Below, one piece after another: positions 46,741 through 56,597 of a stretch of DNA of 64,000 bases. Position 1 is the first letter of the stretch; each line of letters begins with the position of its first letter. The translations under genes and the position numbers were made by a program. The stretch comes from Blasia pusilla (taxonomy: Eukaryota > Marchantiophyta > Marchantiopsida > Blasiales). The notes under the pieces are model-generated. The model was not told the origin of the DNA, made no database searches, and saw only the letters and a program-made list of their open reading frames with translations. The stretch spans positions 13,144,001 through 13,208,000 of the forward strand of contig CM114273.1 in the NCBI GenBank assembly GCA_050084515.1. Reading direction: 5' to 3'.

Positions 46741-47627
46741 AGGCAAAAAGGGTTTGCAAAACATGGGAAGAAAGCGAAGTCTCGTTCAAAGATGCAAGGT
46801 TGAAAGCAATCAGAGATAATTCAAGGAACTCGCCTATCCGTTGTTTTGCCGCACGGCAAAAAAAAAAAGTTTTAAACAACGAGTGCCCCCTCTCCCCAAA
46901 GTGGTCCGGAAGGCAAAAGGGTCCATGAAATATTCTCGAACAACCTTCGGAGGTAACTATAACTAACAGGAAAAGTCGTACACGGTCCTAAACGGCGAGC
47001 AAACGAACAAACGTGAAACCTAGGGATCACCCAAAAGGACTCTATAAGGGCCATGATTAGAGAGAAGCGGGAACCAGTCCCAAGAGCACAAGGCATTGGC
47101 CATATGGGTACAACTTTATGCTTTGTGCTTTGCTTACTTTGTAGGCTTGCTTTTTTTCAGTCAAGCTTCGCCCTATAGGCCATAGAAGCATGTCGCAGGA
47201 CAGAAAATTATTTTTTTCCTTTGTAAGCCCATACAGTATACGATGTGCTACTCGTTTAGCTAGCTTTCAGTCTCTATTCACTGTGTTCAAAGAGCATCGC
47301 AATAACCACCCCTAAAATACCCTTATTTTGCGAATCAAGCAGGTGTTGATCCCTTCCCGACCCTTTAATTCCATATTAAAGGGTATTCCTCTCTATACTA
47401 CAGATCCTCAACAAGTTTAGTCATATTCTCTAAATATGTGTCATTTAGCAAAGGTGTCATTAGCGATGAGGATTCCAAAGTATTCCTTATCTATATTTAT
47501 CTACAAATCCTCATAATTTGGTTTGCCCGGCCTCACTGCTAAACAGCGAGGAGCGCGATCACTGGAAAAAGACCGCGAAAAAAAAATTTGTTTCCACCAC
47601 TCTCAACATTGAGAGAGCGAGCTAAAA

Positions 47628-47630
<3 letters not shown>
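46741..47630. other. Mitochondrial-like intergenic sequence
   Basis: No gene recognised. The base composition and GGAAGGCAAAAG-type motifs resemble plant mitochondrial spacer or intron DNA. Confidence 0.45.
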
Positions 47631-47663
<33 letters not shown>

Positions 47664-47771
47664 TCTCGAGTTGTAGAGAACAATCCGAACTTAGGCAATC
47701 TTTATGGATTCGCTCCGCCTTACAATGTTGCTTCCAATTGTAATTGCCATTGTAGCACGTGTGTAGCCCAA
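47631..47771 (-). pseudogene. rrn18: rrn18 (mitochondrial SSU rRNA) fragment
   Basis: The minus strand reads GGGCTACACACGTGCTACAA and ends AATCGCTAGTAATCGCGGATC (last 20 conserved), matching the universal 16S region near E. coli positions 1220-1360. About 140 nt only; both ends are cut, so it is non-functional. Confidence 0.9.
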
Positions 47772-47870
47772 GGGATTTAGACTCTCAAATCCACTGCCCA
47801 GCTACTTCTCTTATGCTTGCCGAATCTGTGTTCCAAAAAGTTTTAGGCATTCGGGTTGGGCCGTTACCCT

Positions 47871-48119
47871 TTTGGGTAGTATGAAAAGTGAATTAGCCCA
47901 AAACTTGGTACCTAAACCAATCATCATATCTTTGGCCAAGCATCCTACAAAATAACTCCCAAAATCCAAAAGGATTAAAGGTATTGCCATAAGAATGGGC
48001 GCATCATGACATCTACTTAAGTCTCGCTTGAATGAATTAGTTGGTGCTAAAAAGGTTAAAAACAGTAAACGAAAAGAGTAATAAGAAGTAAAGAAGACCG
48101 ATACACTTCCTAACCAGTC
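47871..48119 (-). pseudogene. nad5: nad5 fragment (NADH dehydrogenase subunit 5)
   Basis: On the minus strand the frame has [38 protein letters not shown] and [11 protein letters not shown], conserved C-terminal complex I subunit 5 sequence. Homology stops after ILPK at one end. At the other end it abuts the cob fragment in opposite orientation with no spacer, so this is a recombination junction. Confidence 0.85.
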
Positions 48120-48425
48120 TATGCAATTTTTCGAAGTATACCTAACAAATTAGAGGGTGTAGCCGCCATAGAACTAGTTTTTGTGTCATTATTGGCTTTA
48201 CCTTTTATTAACACTTCATATGTACATAGTTCAATTTTTTCGACCAATTCACCAAAAATTGTTTTGGTTGCTTGTAGCAGATTGCTTGCTTTTAGGTTGG
48301 ATTGGATGTCAACCCGTGGAAGCACCATATGTTACTATTGGACAAATTGCTTCAGTGGGTTTTTTCTTCTATTTTGTTATAACGATCATTCTTTGCAAAT
48401 GTGAAGCCAAATTATTCGTAAAAAG
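48120..48425 (+). pseudogene. cob: cob C-terminal fragment (cytochrome b)
   Basis: It encodes the last part of complex III cytochrome b: [24 protein letters not shown] and, after a one-base T insertion near 48236, [32 protein letters not shown] and ILCKCEAKL. The usual stop after the KCEA segment is lost and the frame runs on to 48552 through unrelated sequence. Confidence 0.9.
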
Positions 48426-48582
48426 GTATAATGCGGGCGCAGATTACGCGCACTTTTTACAATATATCTACCTTACTTTTTTTGTTTTACTTATGATCGC
48501 TTTAGCTTTGGAGTTGCGGGCCTCCACACTCTTCGTTGAGTCCTATTTCTAATTTTATATAATATATCTGCTAAATTCCATA

Positions 48583-49250
48583 GTGTTTCAGTTAATTTTG
48601 TTCAACATTTTATACTTCGAGAAAACGTTTCGTCTTTTTAGGTTTTTTTTATTTTTGACCTTTTTTCAAATTGGGATTATTTTTGCTATCTCCATATTTC
48701 CTTCCAGTAATGAACTCATAAGTGTTTTAGCAAAAATAGTATTTGTGTTTATAATAATCTACTATCGATTAAGACGCGATTTTTTGGTGTTTCAAACTAC
48801 CAAAAATTCACAAAAAATAATAACGTGGGATTTGATATTGAGTCAGCTCCGGGGTGCTATTCAACAATAGTTGGACGGCTACAAGGAGAATATTGAAGAG
48901 TTTATAGGGCCTTTTGTAAATAAACTATCAAACAAATCCTCCGTGACCTTCCCGTTTTTTACACAAAAAGACGTTATTATGCTTCAACTGCAAGAGACAG
49001 TGGTGGATCTGCCGCCAGGGCCGGGAAATCCGCGGGACAATTGGCAACTGATTGGGCCTATGAATTTTTTTGGGAAAGTCTGCCGTCTATTGTTGTCATT
49101 GTAGGCGGGGCGAGTATTTTTGGTTATAAAATATATGACAATGAGCGTGAAAACGCTCGAAAAGACCGAGCCCTGGACCAACAAGATTAAGAGCTTGCCC
49201 AAAATGATAAAAAAGTATGAGCTGGCTAAAGGAAAGTTTGAGTACGAAAA
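48583..49250 (+). pseudogene. Unidentified mitochondrial-like ORF with an in-frame TAG
   Basis: The first part (48583-48870) has two or three hydrophobic stretches (FRFFLFLTFFQIGIIFAISI) and then a basic region. After TAG at 48868 the same frame stays open to 49104 with a hydrophilic segment (VVDLPPGPGNPRDNW). It is followed, after a frame change, by a single hydrophobic stretch (SIVVIVGGASIFGY) and a charged helix. Part of it is duplicated at 53.9-54.06 kb. I do not recognise the product; membrane association is inferred. Confidence 0.35.
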
Positions 49251-49620
49251 GTCGAAATAAGGGAGGCCATGGAAGATCTTAACGCCCCGACTCCGGAGGA
49301 TGCACGGTCAAATTTTTTTTAAAGCGGCTTTCAGTCGGGGAAACTCATAACAAACCAACAGCCCCCTCTTTTTTGAGTCTACGGCCGAGTGGAATACGTT
49401 TAATATCTTTGATTTTTTTTTTCACTTTTTTAACGTAAAGAGCAGCGCGTAGCGCCTGGCTTTGTTGTTTTAGCCAAAACTAATCTTTTTTTAGCTAGTA
49501 CCTTGTATATTACTATGTTTTCATACGCACAAATACCCCCGTTAGCTTGATTTTGTAGCAAATTGTTTTTTGGCGCTTTAGGCTATGGGACCTACCTACT
49601 AGCCTTAATAGGAGTAGTTA
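49130..49620 (+). repeat. Inverted repeat of about 490 bp, copy 1
   Basis: It is inverted relative to about 53560-54060, near 90% similar by eye. It covers the end of the unidentified ORF, a spacer and the first part of the nad2 3' exon. Both copies share a TGA inside nad2. Confidence 0.8.
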
Positions 49621-49829
49621 CTAGCGTTATCAGTTGTTTTTATTATATACGCTTTGTGAAAATAATGTATTTTGATATACCTAAAACATAGATTTTATAT
49701 AAAAACCCATGGACCGTGAAAAATTGTTACTACTAGCAATCATTGTCTTTTTTATAACTTTTTTCTTTCTATATCCCTCTCCATTGTTTTTAGTTACTCA
49801 TCAAATGGCACTTTGCCTATGTTTATGAG
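49480..49829 (+). pseudogene. nad2: nad2 3' end
   Basis: The frame has ITMFSYAQIPPLA, a TGA where Gly is expected, FCSKLF, GTYLLALIGVVTSVISCFYY and FVKIMYFDIPKT. A TAG then replaces Trp. After a one-base A insertion near 49710 it continues MDREKLLLLAIIVFFITFFF and MALCLCL-stop. It is opposite in orientation to the nad2 exon at 46449-46740, so the gene is scrambled. Confidence 0.9.
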
Positions 49830-50007
49830 CTTGATTATTTCTCGATGAGGAGGGTTGGGAGGACGCGGCACAAATCTTTGTTTACGCGACTGATTATCTA
49901 TCATATATGGAGAAATCCACCTCAAGGCTCTCTGCAGGCCTGTAGTGCACAAACGGCTTTATGATTTCGTGGTCCTCTGGTCTTACATCCAAAGGGCGCC
50001 GGGCCAC

Positions 50008-50359
50008 CCCTTATTGTGAAGTAGCCGCTTTTGCTCAATTTGGTTCAGACCTTGATGTTGCGACTCAATATTTATTAAATTGTGGGGCTAGGTTAACTCA
50101 AATACTAAAACAGGTACAATACATCCCAATTCCTATTGAAAAACAAATCGTGGTTATTTGTAGAGCTGTCAAAGGTTACTTAGACCAAATACCCGTCGTT
50201 CTCATAACGCACTATGAACAAGAGCTATTGAAATCTATTGACCCAGGTATACTTTCTGCTATTGTACAACAAAAAAAACATCATTGAGCAAATTAGAAGT
50301 CAACTAGCTACCTTTTGCCAAAAAGTTACGCAGAGCTTCTTAGCAACTCATCAGTCATA
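50008..50359 (+). pseudogene. atp1: atp1 C-terminal fragment (ATP synthase alpha)
   Basis: It encodes the alpha subunit end: EVAAFAQFGSDLD, QYLLNCGARLTQ, PIPIEKQIVVIC and GYLDQIPVVLITHYEQELLK. A run of eight A near 50274 carries one extra base; beyond it the correct frame reads FCQKVTQSFLATHQS-stop (50357-50359). Sequence before about 50008 is not atp1. Confidence 0.9.
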
Positions 50360-50587
50360 AAAAAAGAAGAGGGGCGAAGCTATTTGCTTCACCCTCCGAT
50401 TACCGGGTAGCCATGGCTTTTGAAAAAGGTAGGGCATGGGAAGTTTGTCTTTGGGAGTTCGTAAAGTCTCTCAGTTTTAAGTTATAATCGTAACCACACC
50501 CCCTCTACAACGACGCTTCCTTTCCGGAATTAAGGATGGGATAAACAAGCGCTAAGCGCCTCGGGTTTTCATATTCCTTGTTAAATC

Positions 50588-50659
50588 AAGAGAAAAGGGA
50601 TTCGAACCCTTAACCTTTGGTTTTGGAGACCATTGTTCTACCATTGGAACTATTCTCCT
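50588..50659 (-). tRNA. trnW: tRNA-Trp (CCA)
   Basis: On the minus strand the 72-nt sequence folds as a cloverleaf: acceptor AGGAGAA/TTCTCTT, D arm GTTCCAATGGTAGAAC, anticodon loop CTCCAAA with anticodon CCA, and T arm AAGGGTTCGAATCCCTT. The structure is intact, though inside a NUMT its expression is doubtful. Confidence 0.9.
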
Positions 50660-50682
50660 TTTAAAAAACTGGTTCTTGGTTT

Positions 50683-50822
50683 ATGGAATTTGCACCTATT
50701 TTTGTCTATTTAGTAATCAGTTTGCAACTTTCTTTGATCTTAATTGGTATTTCTTTTTTATTTGCTTCTTCTTCTAGTTTGGCTTATTCAGAGAAATTGT
50801 CAGCTTACAAACGTGGTTTTGA
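50683..50822 (+). pseudogene. nad3: nad3 exon 1
   Basis: It starts ATGGAATTTGC and encodes MEFAPIFVYLVISLQLSL through SAYKRGFE. The usual SAYECGF has Lys-Arg in place of Glu-Cys. The exon is exactly 140 nt, so the junction is the nad3i140 site. Exon 2 is at 52291-52506. Confidence 0.9.
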
Positions 50823-52290
50823 GGGCGGCCGTTAGGTCACCTACAGTCATAAACGTGTGTGGTTGAACTTCACACGAGGGGTATATGGCTTACTGGAAGC
50901 TGGTAACAACAGAGGAACTACAGCATGCCATAAAAGCATCACTGAGGGCCGGAGGCGCGATAGGGGAGAGGGTCGACCAAGGCGATACACTCGACCAAAG
51001 GGCCCGAGTCCAAAGGAAACTTATTTGGCTTTACAAGGTCAATAGGTCGGAAATGGCTTGACGATTTCAACACAAGAAGACCCGACGGGTCCAAAGGGCA
51101 TGAGACTTGCCGTAAGAGGTGCTACGCACTTTGGGCCAAAGAGTTTGGGTCAAAGGCGCTTTCTGGGGCCCTACAGACCTCGCTTTCTGCCCGAGACCAT
51201 GATGCGAGCCTCCTGGCACTAACGAGATGAGGTGTTGTTATGGCGAATTAAAGTCATTTTCGGGAAAGCATACCCTGCCTGCAGCTAACTCCGTGCCTTG
51301 TGCACGTAGGTACGCACGCGAAAGGACGCAGTCATGCCCTCTGATTGCAGATGATCAAAATTGGCCAGGCCACAAGTCGGAGTGAAAATATGGGGGCCGA
51401 TTACCCAACATATTGGGGACAGACGACTAAATGACATCTCGAAGTGCTACAACTTGTAGGCGATACCGGCAAGGTCCAGATGAGCGTCGGTCGAGGTGGG
51501 TTGGAAGTCAGAAGGCCCATAGTACCCGCCTAAACCTTCGCTTCGGGGAAAGGGAAGGCATTGGAAACACCAATAATCGGGAAAGGGGCCTAGGTATATG
51601 CTTAATCTAAGCATATCTAACTCTACACAGCTTACCAAAGCAACTCCCACGGATCCCAGATTGGATGTGACCGACACGGTACGGTATGGGGGTTGCTCCC
51701 TGTTAGGCCTTTGGATCTCTAGCCATAAAAAAAGTTTAACAGCGGACAAGGCGGCGTTGAAAGTCCTCTAGCTTCTCTATCAAGTTATAGAGGACGGCGC
51801 AACACAAAATAGTTTTCATTCACTTGGTCCACCTGCCCTGGCTCCCCTGGCAATACTTGCCAAGGATGCTCGAACTCTGCAAGACGATAAGTATAAACTC
51901 TGAAATCGTTAAAAAAATGGAGCAACCCGACAAATATGAGATCATTCTATGCCCTGTCTTGTGTGGCTCTACTCAAAAGGCTATTCAACACTACAGAGGC
52001 TTCGCGCTCTCTGGGTATCGACGGAGAGCATGGAATGGAATCATGCTTTTGATACAAAGAAACCTATTTATCAGAAGATACCACCCCACCTGAAGGCCCA
52101 TGAGGAAGACCCAGAGAAGATAATCGGTTTTCGAAAACCGATATATATATATATATATATATATGCTACGCCCGTAGTAAAAAAAAGACCAAAGTAAGTA
52201 GAGTTAGTGAGCCGTGTAATGGGCAACTATTTCGCACGGTTCGGAGGGCACTTCAATAAGCCCTACATGGGGTGAAGTCTTGACCCCTAT
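50823..52290 (+). other. Group II intron nad3i140
   Basis: The 1468-nt intron starts GGGCGGCCGTTAG rather than GTGYG and ends CCCCTAT. Near the 3' end, GAGCCGTGT and GCACGGTTCGG form a domain V-like stem (about 52210-52246). An AT dinucleotide tract (52141-52164) lies in the likely domain IV. No intact maturase frame is present; short frames are not supported. Confidence 0.75.
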
Positions 52291-52506
52291 TCCTTTTGAT
52301 GATGCTAGAAGTTTTTTTGATATACGATTTTATCTTGTTTCTATTTTATTTATTATATTTGATTTGGAAGTCACCTTTTTATTTCCTTGGGCAGTTTCTC
52401 TTAACAAGATTGGTTTGTTTGGATTTTGGTCTATGATGGTATTTTTTTTATTTTGACGATTGGATTTGTATAGGAATTGAAAAAGTGCGCTTTAGATTGG
52501 GAGTAA
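52291..52506 (+). pseudogene. nad3: nad3 exon 2 (frameshifted)
   Basis: It continues [34 protein letters not shown] and [10 protein letters not shown] base is missing in a T run near 52445. In the shifted frame the conserved end reads ILTIGFV, stop (TAG for Tyr), EL, KKCALDWE and TAA at 52504-52506. Total coding length is one base short of the normal gene. It was part of complex I. Confidence 0.9.
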
Positions 52507-53111
52507 CTCTTCATTTGCTTACGCGAATAAAGTGAGAAGAAAAGATATAGGCCCGTAGGGCTGAAGCTCTCATCGCTCTCTTTCTCCCTCTCCGGACTCT
52601 TTTTTGGTCCAAAAGACACGAGACCTGCTAGGTTTCGTGTGCGTCGTCAAGCCATATACGGTCCTTCCGACCATGTAAAGCCAAATAAGTATCCTTCGGA
52701 TCAAGACCTTAGGGAGAGGCACTACGTGCTTGACCCCAACCTTCAGGTCTTTTTTCGTAAAGCCGTCTCATGTATGAAAGTGCTTACGCACCTTCGGACC
52801 CATAGGCGCGTAGTGCGCGGGGAGCATGTTTGGTATCATGTGCGGATTCCAACCCAAAATCTTTTTGGATTTTATGTGCTTTTGATTCTCTTCGACCCGC
52901 TTGGCAGTTTCATCTCTTAAACCCTCCGGGTTGGAAGTTTATAAAGTGCTTCGCGGGACCCGCACAGTTAATGTTCTCTCCCGTAGTACTATGTGCCTAA
53001 AATAATAGATCTTTTCCACGAGCGCAGGGTGAGGTAGGAGCATCCCGTCGGCGGAGATGGCAATATACTCCGGTGAGCTATACGCATTGTCATATGTCCT
53101 TCAAGTCGCAC
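52507..53111 (-). other. Group II intron cox3i625, 5' part
   Basis: On the minus strand it begins GTGCGACTTGA one base after the codon preceding Phe-209, the cox3i625 site. It contains fragments related to intron-ORF sequence (RERHYVLDP-like on the plus strand), also seen near 55.8-55.9 kb. The 3' part and next exon are absent; nad3 exon 2 abuts it. Confidence 0.65.
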
Positions 53112-53228
53112 AACCATGAAACCCTGTAGCTACAAAAAATGTAGAACCATAAATTCCATCAGAAATAGTGAAGGGGGCCTCTATATATTCAATTCCTTGA
53201 AACCCAATAAAGACTAAAACCAGGAAAA
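53112..53228 (-). pseudogene. cox3: cox3 internal exon (cytochrome c oxidase subunit 3)
   Basis: The minus-strand frame reads [30 protein letters not shown] and VATGFHG and is open. It ends at the cox3i625 site and is preceded by a group II domain V, so this exon is bounded by introns on both sides, with the upstream site near nucleotide 506. Confidence 0.9.
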
Positions 53229-53248
53229 CGGCTCAATCTTTCCCCTAA

Positions 53249-53282
53249 GAACCGTACGTGCGAGTTTCCCCGCATACGGCTC
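53249..53282 (-). other. Group II intron domain V upstream of the cox3 exon
   Basis: The minus strand reads GAGCCGTATGCGGGGAAACT then CGCACGTACGGTTC: a textbook 34-nt domain V hairpin with catalytic-core features. It lies about 20 nt before the cox3 exon, as the 3' end of a cox3 intron should. The rest of this intron (53283-53560) is partial. Confidence 0.9.
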
Positions 53283-53559
53283 AAGCAACCTGTCCAAAAT
53301 GTAAACCCGCAAGAGTCATGTTTGAATCATTGGCTACTAGAACTTGTTCCATGTGTAAAATTCTTGCAGCAAGTTAAGTGTTACGGGTGAACCCACAGCT
53401 CTAAGTCCTTGTTCCTTGTGCCAATAAAAAAAAAGAATTTTATATCCTTTTTATCAAAGTATCAAGAAAGATATAGTACAAGTCACCCATGCTCAAGTCT
53501 GCCACCTTTCGGTGTAGATCACAAGATCCTATCCCATCAATTACAGACAGGCTTTTGCT

Positions 53560-54060
53560 TTTTGAGTTGTCCTCTACCCGCACTCCTATTAAGGCTAGTA
53601 AGTAGGCCCCACAACCTAAAGCGTCAAAAAAAAATTTGCTACAAAATCAAGCTAACGACGGTATTCGTGCGTATGAAAACATAGTAATAGACAAGGTAAT
53701 AGCTAAAAAAAGATTAGTTTTGGCTAAAACAACAAAGCCAGGCGCTACACGGTGCTCTCTACGTTAGAAAAGTGAAAAAAGAAATAGAAGATATTAAACG
53801 TATTTCGCTCGGCCGTAGGCTTAAAAAAGAGGGGGCCATAGGTTTGTTATGAGCTTCCCCGGCTGAAAGCTTCTTTTATAAAAATTCTCACTGTGCATCC
53901 TTCGGAGTCAAGGCGTTAAGATCTTCCATGGCCTCCCTTTCTTCGACTTTTCGTACTCAAACTTTCCTTTAGCCAGCTCATAATTTGTATCATTTTGGGC
54001 AAGCTCTTAATATTTTTGGTCCAGGGCTCGATCTTTTCAAGCGTTTTCACGCTAACAGTG
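53560..54060 (-). repeat. Inverted repeat of about 490 bp, copy 2
   Basis: Counterpart of 49130-49620. On the minus strand it contains nad2 sequence (SYARIPSLA, TGA, FCSKFFFDALGCGAYLLALI) and part of the unidentified ORF. The nad2 copy stops at the repeat edge. Confidence 0.8.
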
Positions 54061-54520
54061 CCGTAAGTCTACTATTTTGTCTCGAGGTGAAAGGATTAAA
54101 ACAAAAATATTTTTGTTTTTTTATTGGTCCGTATGCACCAGAATGCTTATTATCCGCAAGCGGGCAAAGCTCGAAGCCCGAAGCATTACGGAGACACGTA
54201 GGCCGAATGGCTTTGCGGGTCAGCCGCTTCGTCGATTAAAATAGATATCGAAGTCATGAAGGACTTCTTGTAGCGTCTTTTAACTTTCACTCAACAGTAT
54301 ACTCAGTATATCCGTTTGAGGCTGCAAGCCAAGCATTGTATTGCGCTTGAACGGCGTCGGAGCACAACAAACAATATATTTTTTGCTTGCTTCTTCTCTC
54401 GACCTTTATTCGCTTGCGAATGAAGTGAAAGGTTTCTAGTACTCAAGTCTTTAGGAATTTCCCGCATACATCCAAATTTAGCCATGACACTTTTGCACAA
54501 GCACAGGGCGTATCTAAAAC
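54061..54520 (+). other. Mitochondrial-like sequence, unassigned
   Basis: It contains a short readable segment (ARSPKHYGDT) but no gene I can name. Confidence 0.35.
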
Positions 54521-54524
54521 ATCT

Positions 54525-55050
54525 ATGATTGGGGAAGCAATTCGGGCCAAGACCGAGCAAGGAACACAAAGCGGGGAGTCAATTCGTAAACCTTGGTCCA
54601 CATTATATTTCGATGCTATCATATTTTTAAGGTATGCCCGATTTAGGAAAGCTACATCTCTTTCTAGTCGTTATTATTATTTGAAAAAAAATCAATCTTT
54701 AATTTCTAATCAAACAAAAACTAATACCTTAATTCAGCCAGTCAAAATAGCTTATGTTTATCAAAGTGCCTCTCTAATTGTTCAAGAAATACATTGGAAA
54801 CTAGAAAAAAAAATCATTTCGACAAATATGTAGATCTATATTTAAACATATAAAAAATGCCCATATGTGAAGGGGATCCATATTGGTTGTTCAGGTCGAT
54901 TAAATGGTACAGAAATAGCTAAAACTGAATGCAAAAAGTACGTTGAAACATCTTTACATGTTTTTTGCGATCAAATTTATTATGCGAAAACACAAGCATC
55001 TACTCCTCATGGAATCTTAGGTGTCAAAGTATGGATTTCATATTTTTTAA
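54525..55050 (+). pseudogene. rps3: rps3 C-terminal part (mitochondrial ribosomal protein S3)
   Basis: The frame has LRYARFRKATSLSSRYYYL and SASLIVQEIHWKLE. After a frameshift in an A run near 54813 it continues [40 protein letters not shown] and YFL. These are conserved C-terminal S3 segments. A second A run near 55050 breaks the end. rpl16 overlaps the end in another frame, the usual plant mitochondrial order. Confidence 0.85.
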
Positions 55051-55054
55051 CAAA

Positions 55055-55477
55055 AAAAAGGGACAAGTTGTGCTATATCCAAAACATACAAAATTTCGTA
55101 AATATCAAAAAGGCAGATGTAAAGGTTGCAAAGCAGACGGTACACAACTTTGTTTTGGAAAATATGGCATTAAAAGTTGTGAAGCTGGCCATATTTCATA
55201 TCAAGAAATTGAAGCAGTGCGTCGTGCTATAAGTAGAAAATTTTGAAGAAATTCTAAAATATGGGTAAGGGTTTTCGCAGATATTCCTATTACCGGTAAA
55301 CCGGCAGAAGTGCGAATTGGAAAGGGCAAGGGAAATACTAAAGGTTGGATTGCTCGTGTGTTGAAGGAACAAATCTTATTCGAAATGGATTGCGTCAGTT
55401 TGTCAAATGCTCAACAAGCTGCTACATTAGCCGCGCATAAACTGGGTTTGTCGATAAAGTTTTTTAAGTGGTCATAA
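55055..55477 (+). pseudogene. rpl16: rpl16 (mitochondrial ribosomal protein L16)
   Basis: It has [31 protein letters not shown], then RRAISRKF and TGA where Arg is expected (55243-55245). It continues in frame with KIWVRVFADIPITGKPAEVR and GKGKGNTKGWIARVLKEQI, and ends KFFKWS-stop (55475-55477). One stop apart, it is almost full length and the least damaged protein gene of the NUMT. TGA for CGA could be decay or, in lineages with U-to-C editing, an editing site. Confidence 0.9.
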
Positions 55478-55787
55478 AATAAATAAATATGGCAAAAAGT
55501 AAAAATTAGCTTGTAACCTTCGTTACATTACTTAGCTCTATTAAAGAAGTCCGCCCTCAAGACAAAAGTGGCATTCCGAACGCTCTCTTTCTTGTGAGTG
55601 CTACGCACCTCTCCCTCTGGCTCTGATTATAGTTCGCCTAATACACGCGGTCTCTTCCACCCTAAGGTCTGAAAGGTCATTAGCTTTATGGATAGGTTGA
55701 TGGTAGTTTAATGGGGTCGAAGGTTTAGACCCATGAAAATTCATCACCGTCTTTCTTGCTTCCAAATTTTCACTGGCTAATATATAA

Positions 55788-56597
55788 GTGAAAGGCTCAG
55801 AGATGCGTAGCACTCGACCCAAACCGAAGGCCCGACGGTGCGGAGTGCGCGGGGAGCGTGTTCGGGCTTGTAGAAAGAAGGGTCAAGCACTTTGTGCCTC
55901 TCCCTTGGGTCTCTTGTCCTTCTTACCAATTTTGTATGCGCATCCCTTCCTAACTGGAAGGAAAATATCACACTTCAAAGGTGAGGACGGTAGATATACC
56001 AAGAAGTTCCTGACCAGACATTGGCAATTACCCCCTATATTCCTTAATGAAGCCCACGTGTTCAGACCTAACCGAGGCGTTCACTCGGCGCTTAAAGAAA
56101 TCAAGCAATTATGGGGCGCCCCGAATTGGTTCCTTGAGTTCGCTATTAAGAAGGCCTTGGACAATACAAACCATAACCTGATTATAAATCTCTTGAAGCA
56201 ACACGTTGCGGACCAACGTGTGGAAGAGGAGCTTAAGAAAATGTTGAAGGCCCGCGTCATCAACTTCGTGCTTGGAGAAGATTCAACTATGACCTTAGGT
56301 GTGCCTCAGGGTTCTGTATTAAGTCCCTTCCTATTCAACGTAGCCATGCATCATCTGGATGTGTTCATGATCGATCTCAAAAAAAAACATCAGATGCCTT
56401 CAGAAAGAATACCCAATAAGGTGTACGTAAGTGAAAGACGTAAATTGCTAACGTTATAAAAAAAACAAGAATGGGGCATCAGAAAAAAACTGAAAGCCAA
56501 CAGGGACTTAAGAAAAGACCTCAAGCACAGGGGAAGTAGCCTTTTTGAATACAAAGTTCATCCTCGTAACATTTATTATGTCCGATATGCGGACGAT
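55788..56597 (+). pseudogene. Group II intron reverse transcriptase/maturase fragment
   Basis: It helps splicing and mobility of group II introns. The frame shows FRPNRGVHSALKEIKQLWGA, FAIKKALDNTNHNL (usual DIKKAFD; the catalytic Asp is Ala here), MTLGVPQGSVLSPFLFNVAM and, after a TAA at 56457, IYYVRYADD, the RT active-site box. The frame is cut at YADD by the hairpin that ends the NUMT; thumb, maturase and endonuclease domains are missing. Confidence 0.85.

Noticed and set aside
48119-48328. Minus-strand frame across the cob fragment
   Set aside because: It is antisense to cob, which is clearly conserved on the plus strand.
50823-52290. Possible maturase ORF inside the nad3 intron
   Set aside because: The frames are short, have no RT or maturase motif, and overlap intron structure.
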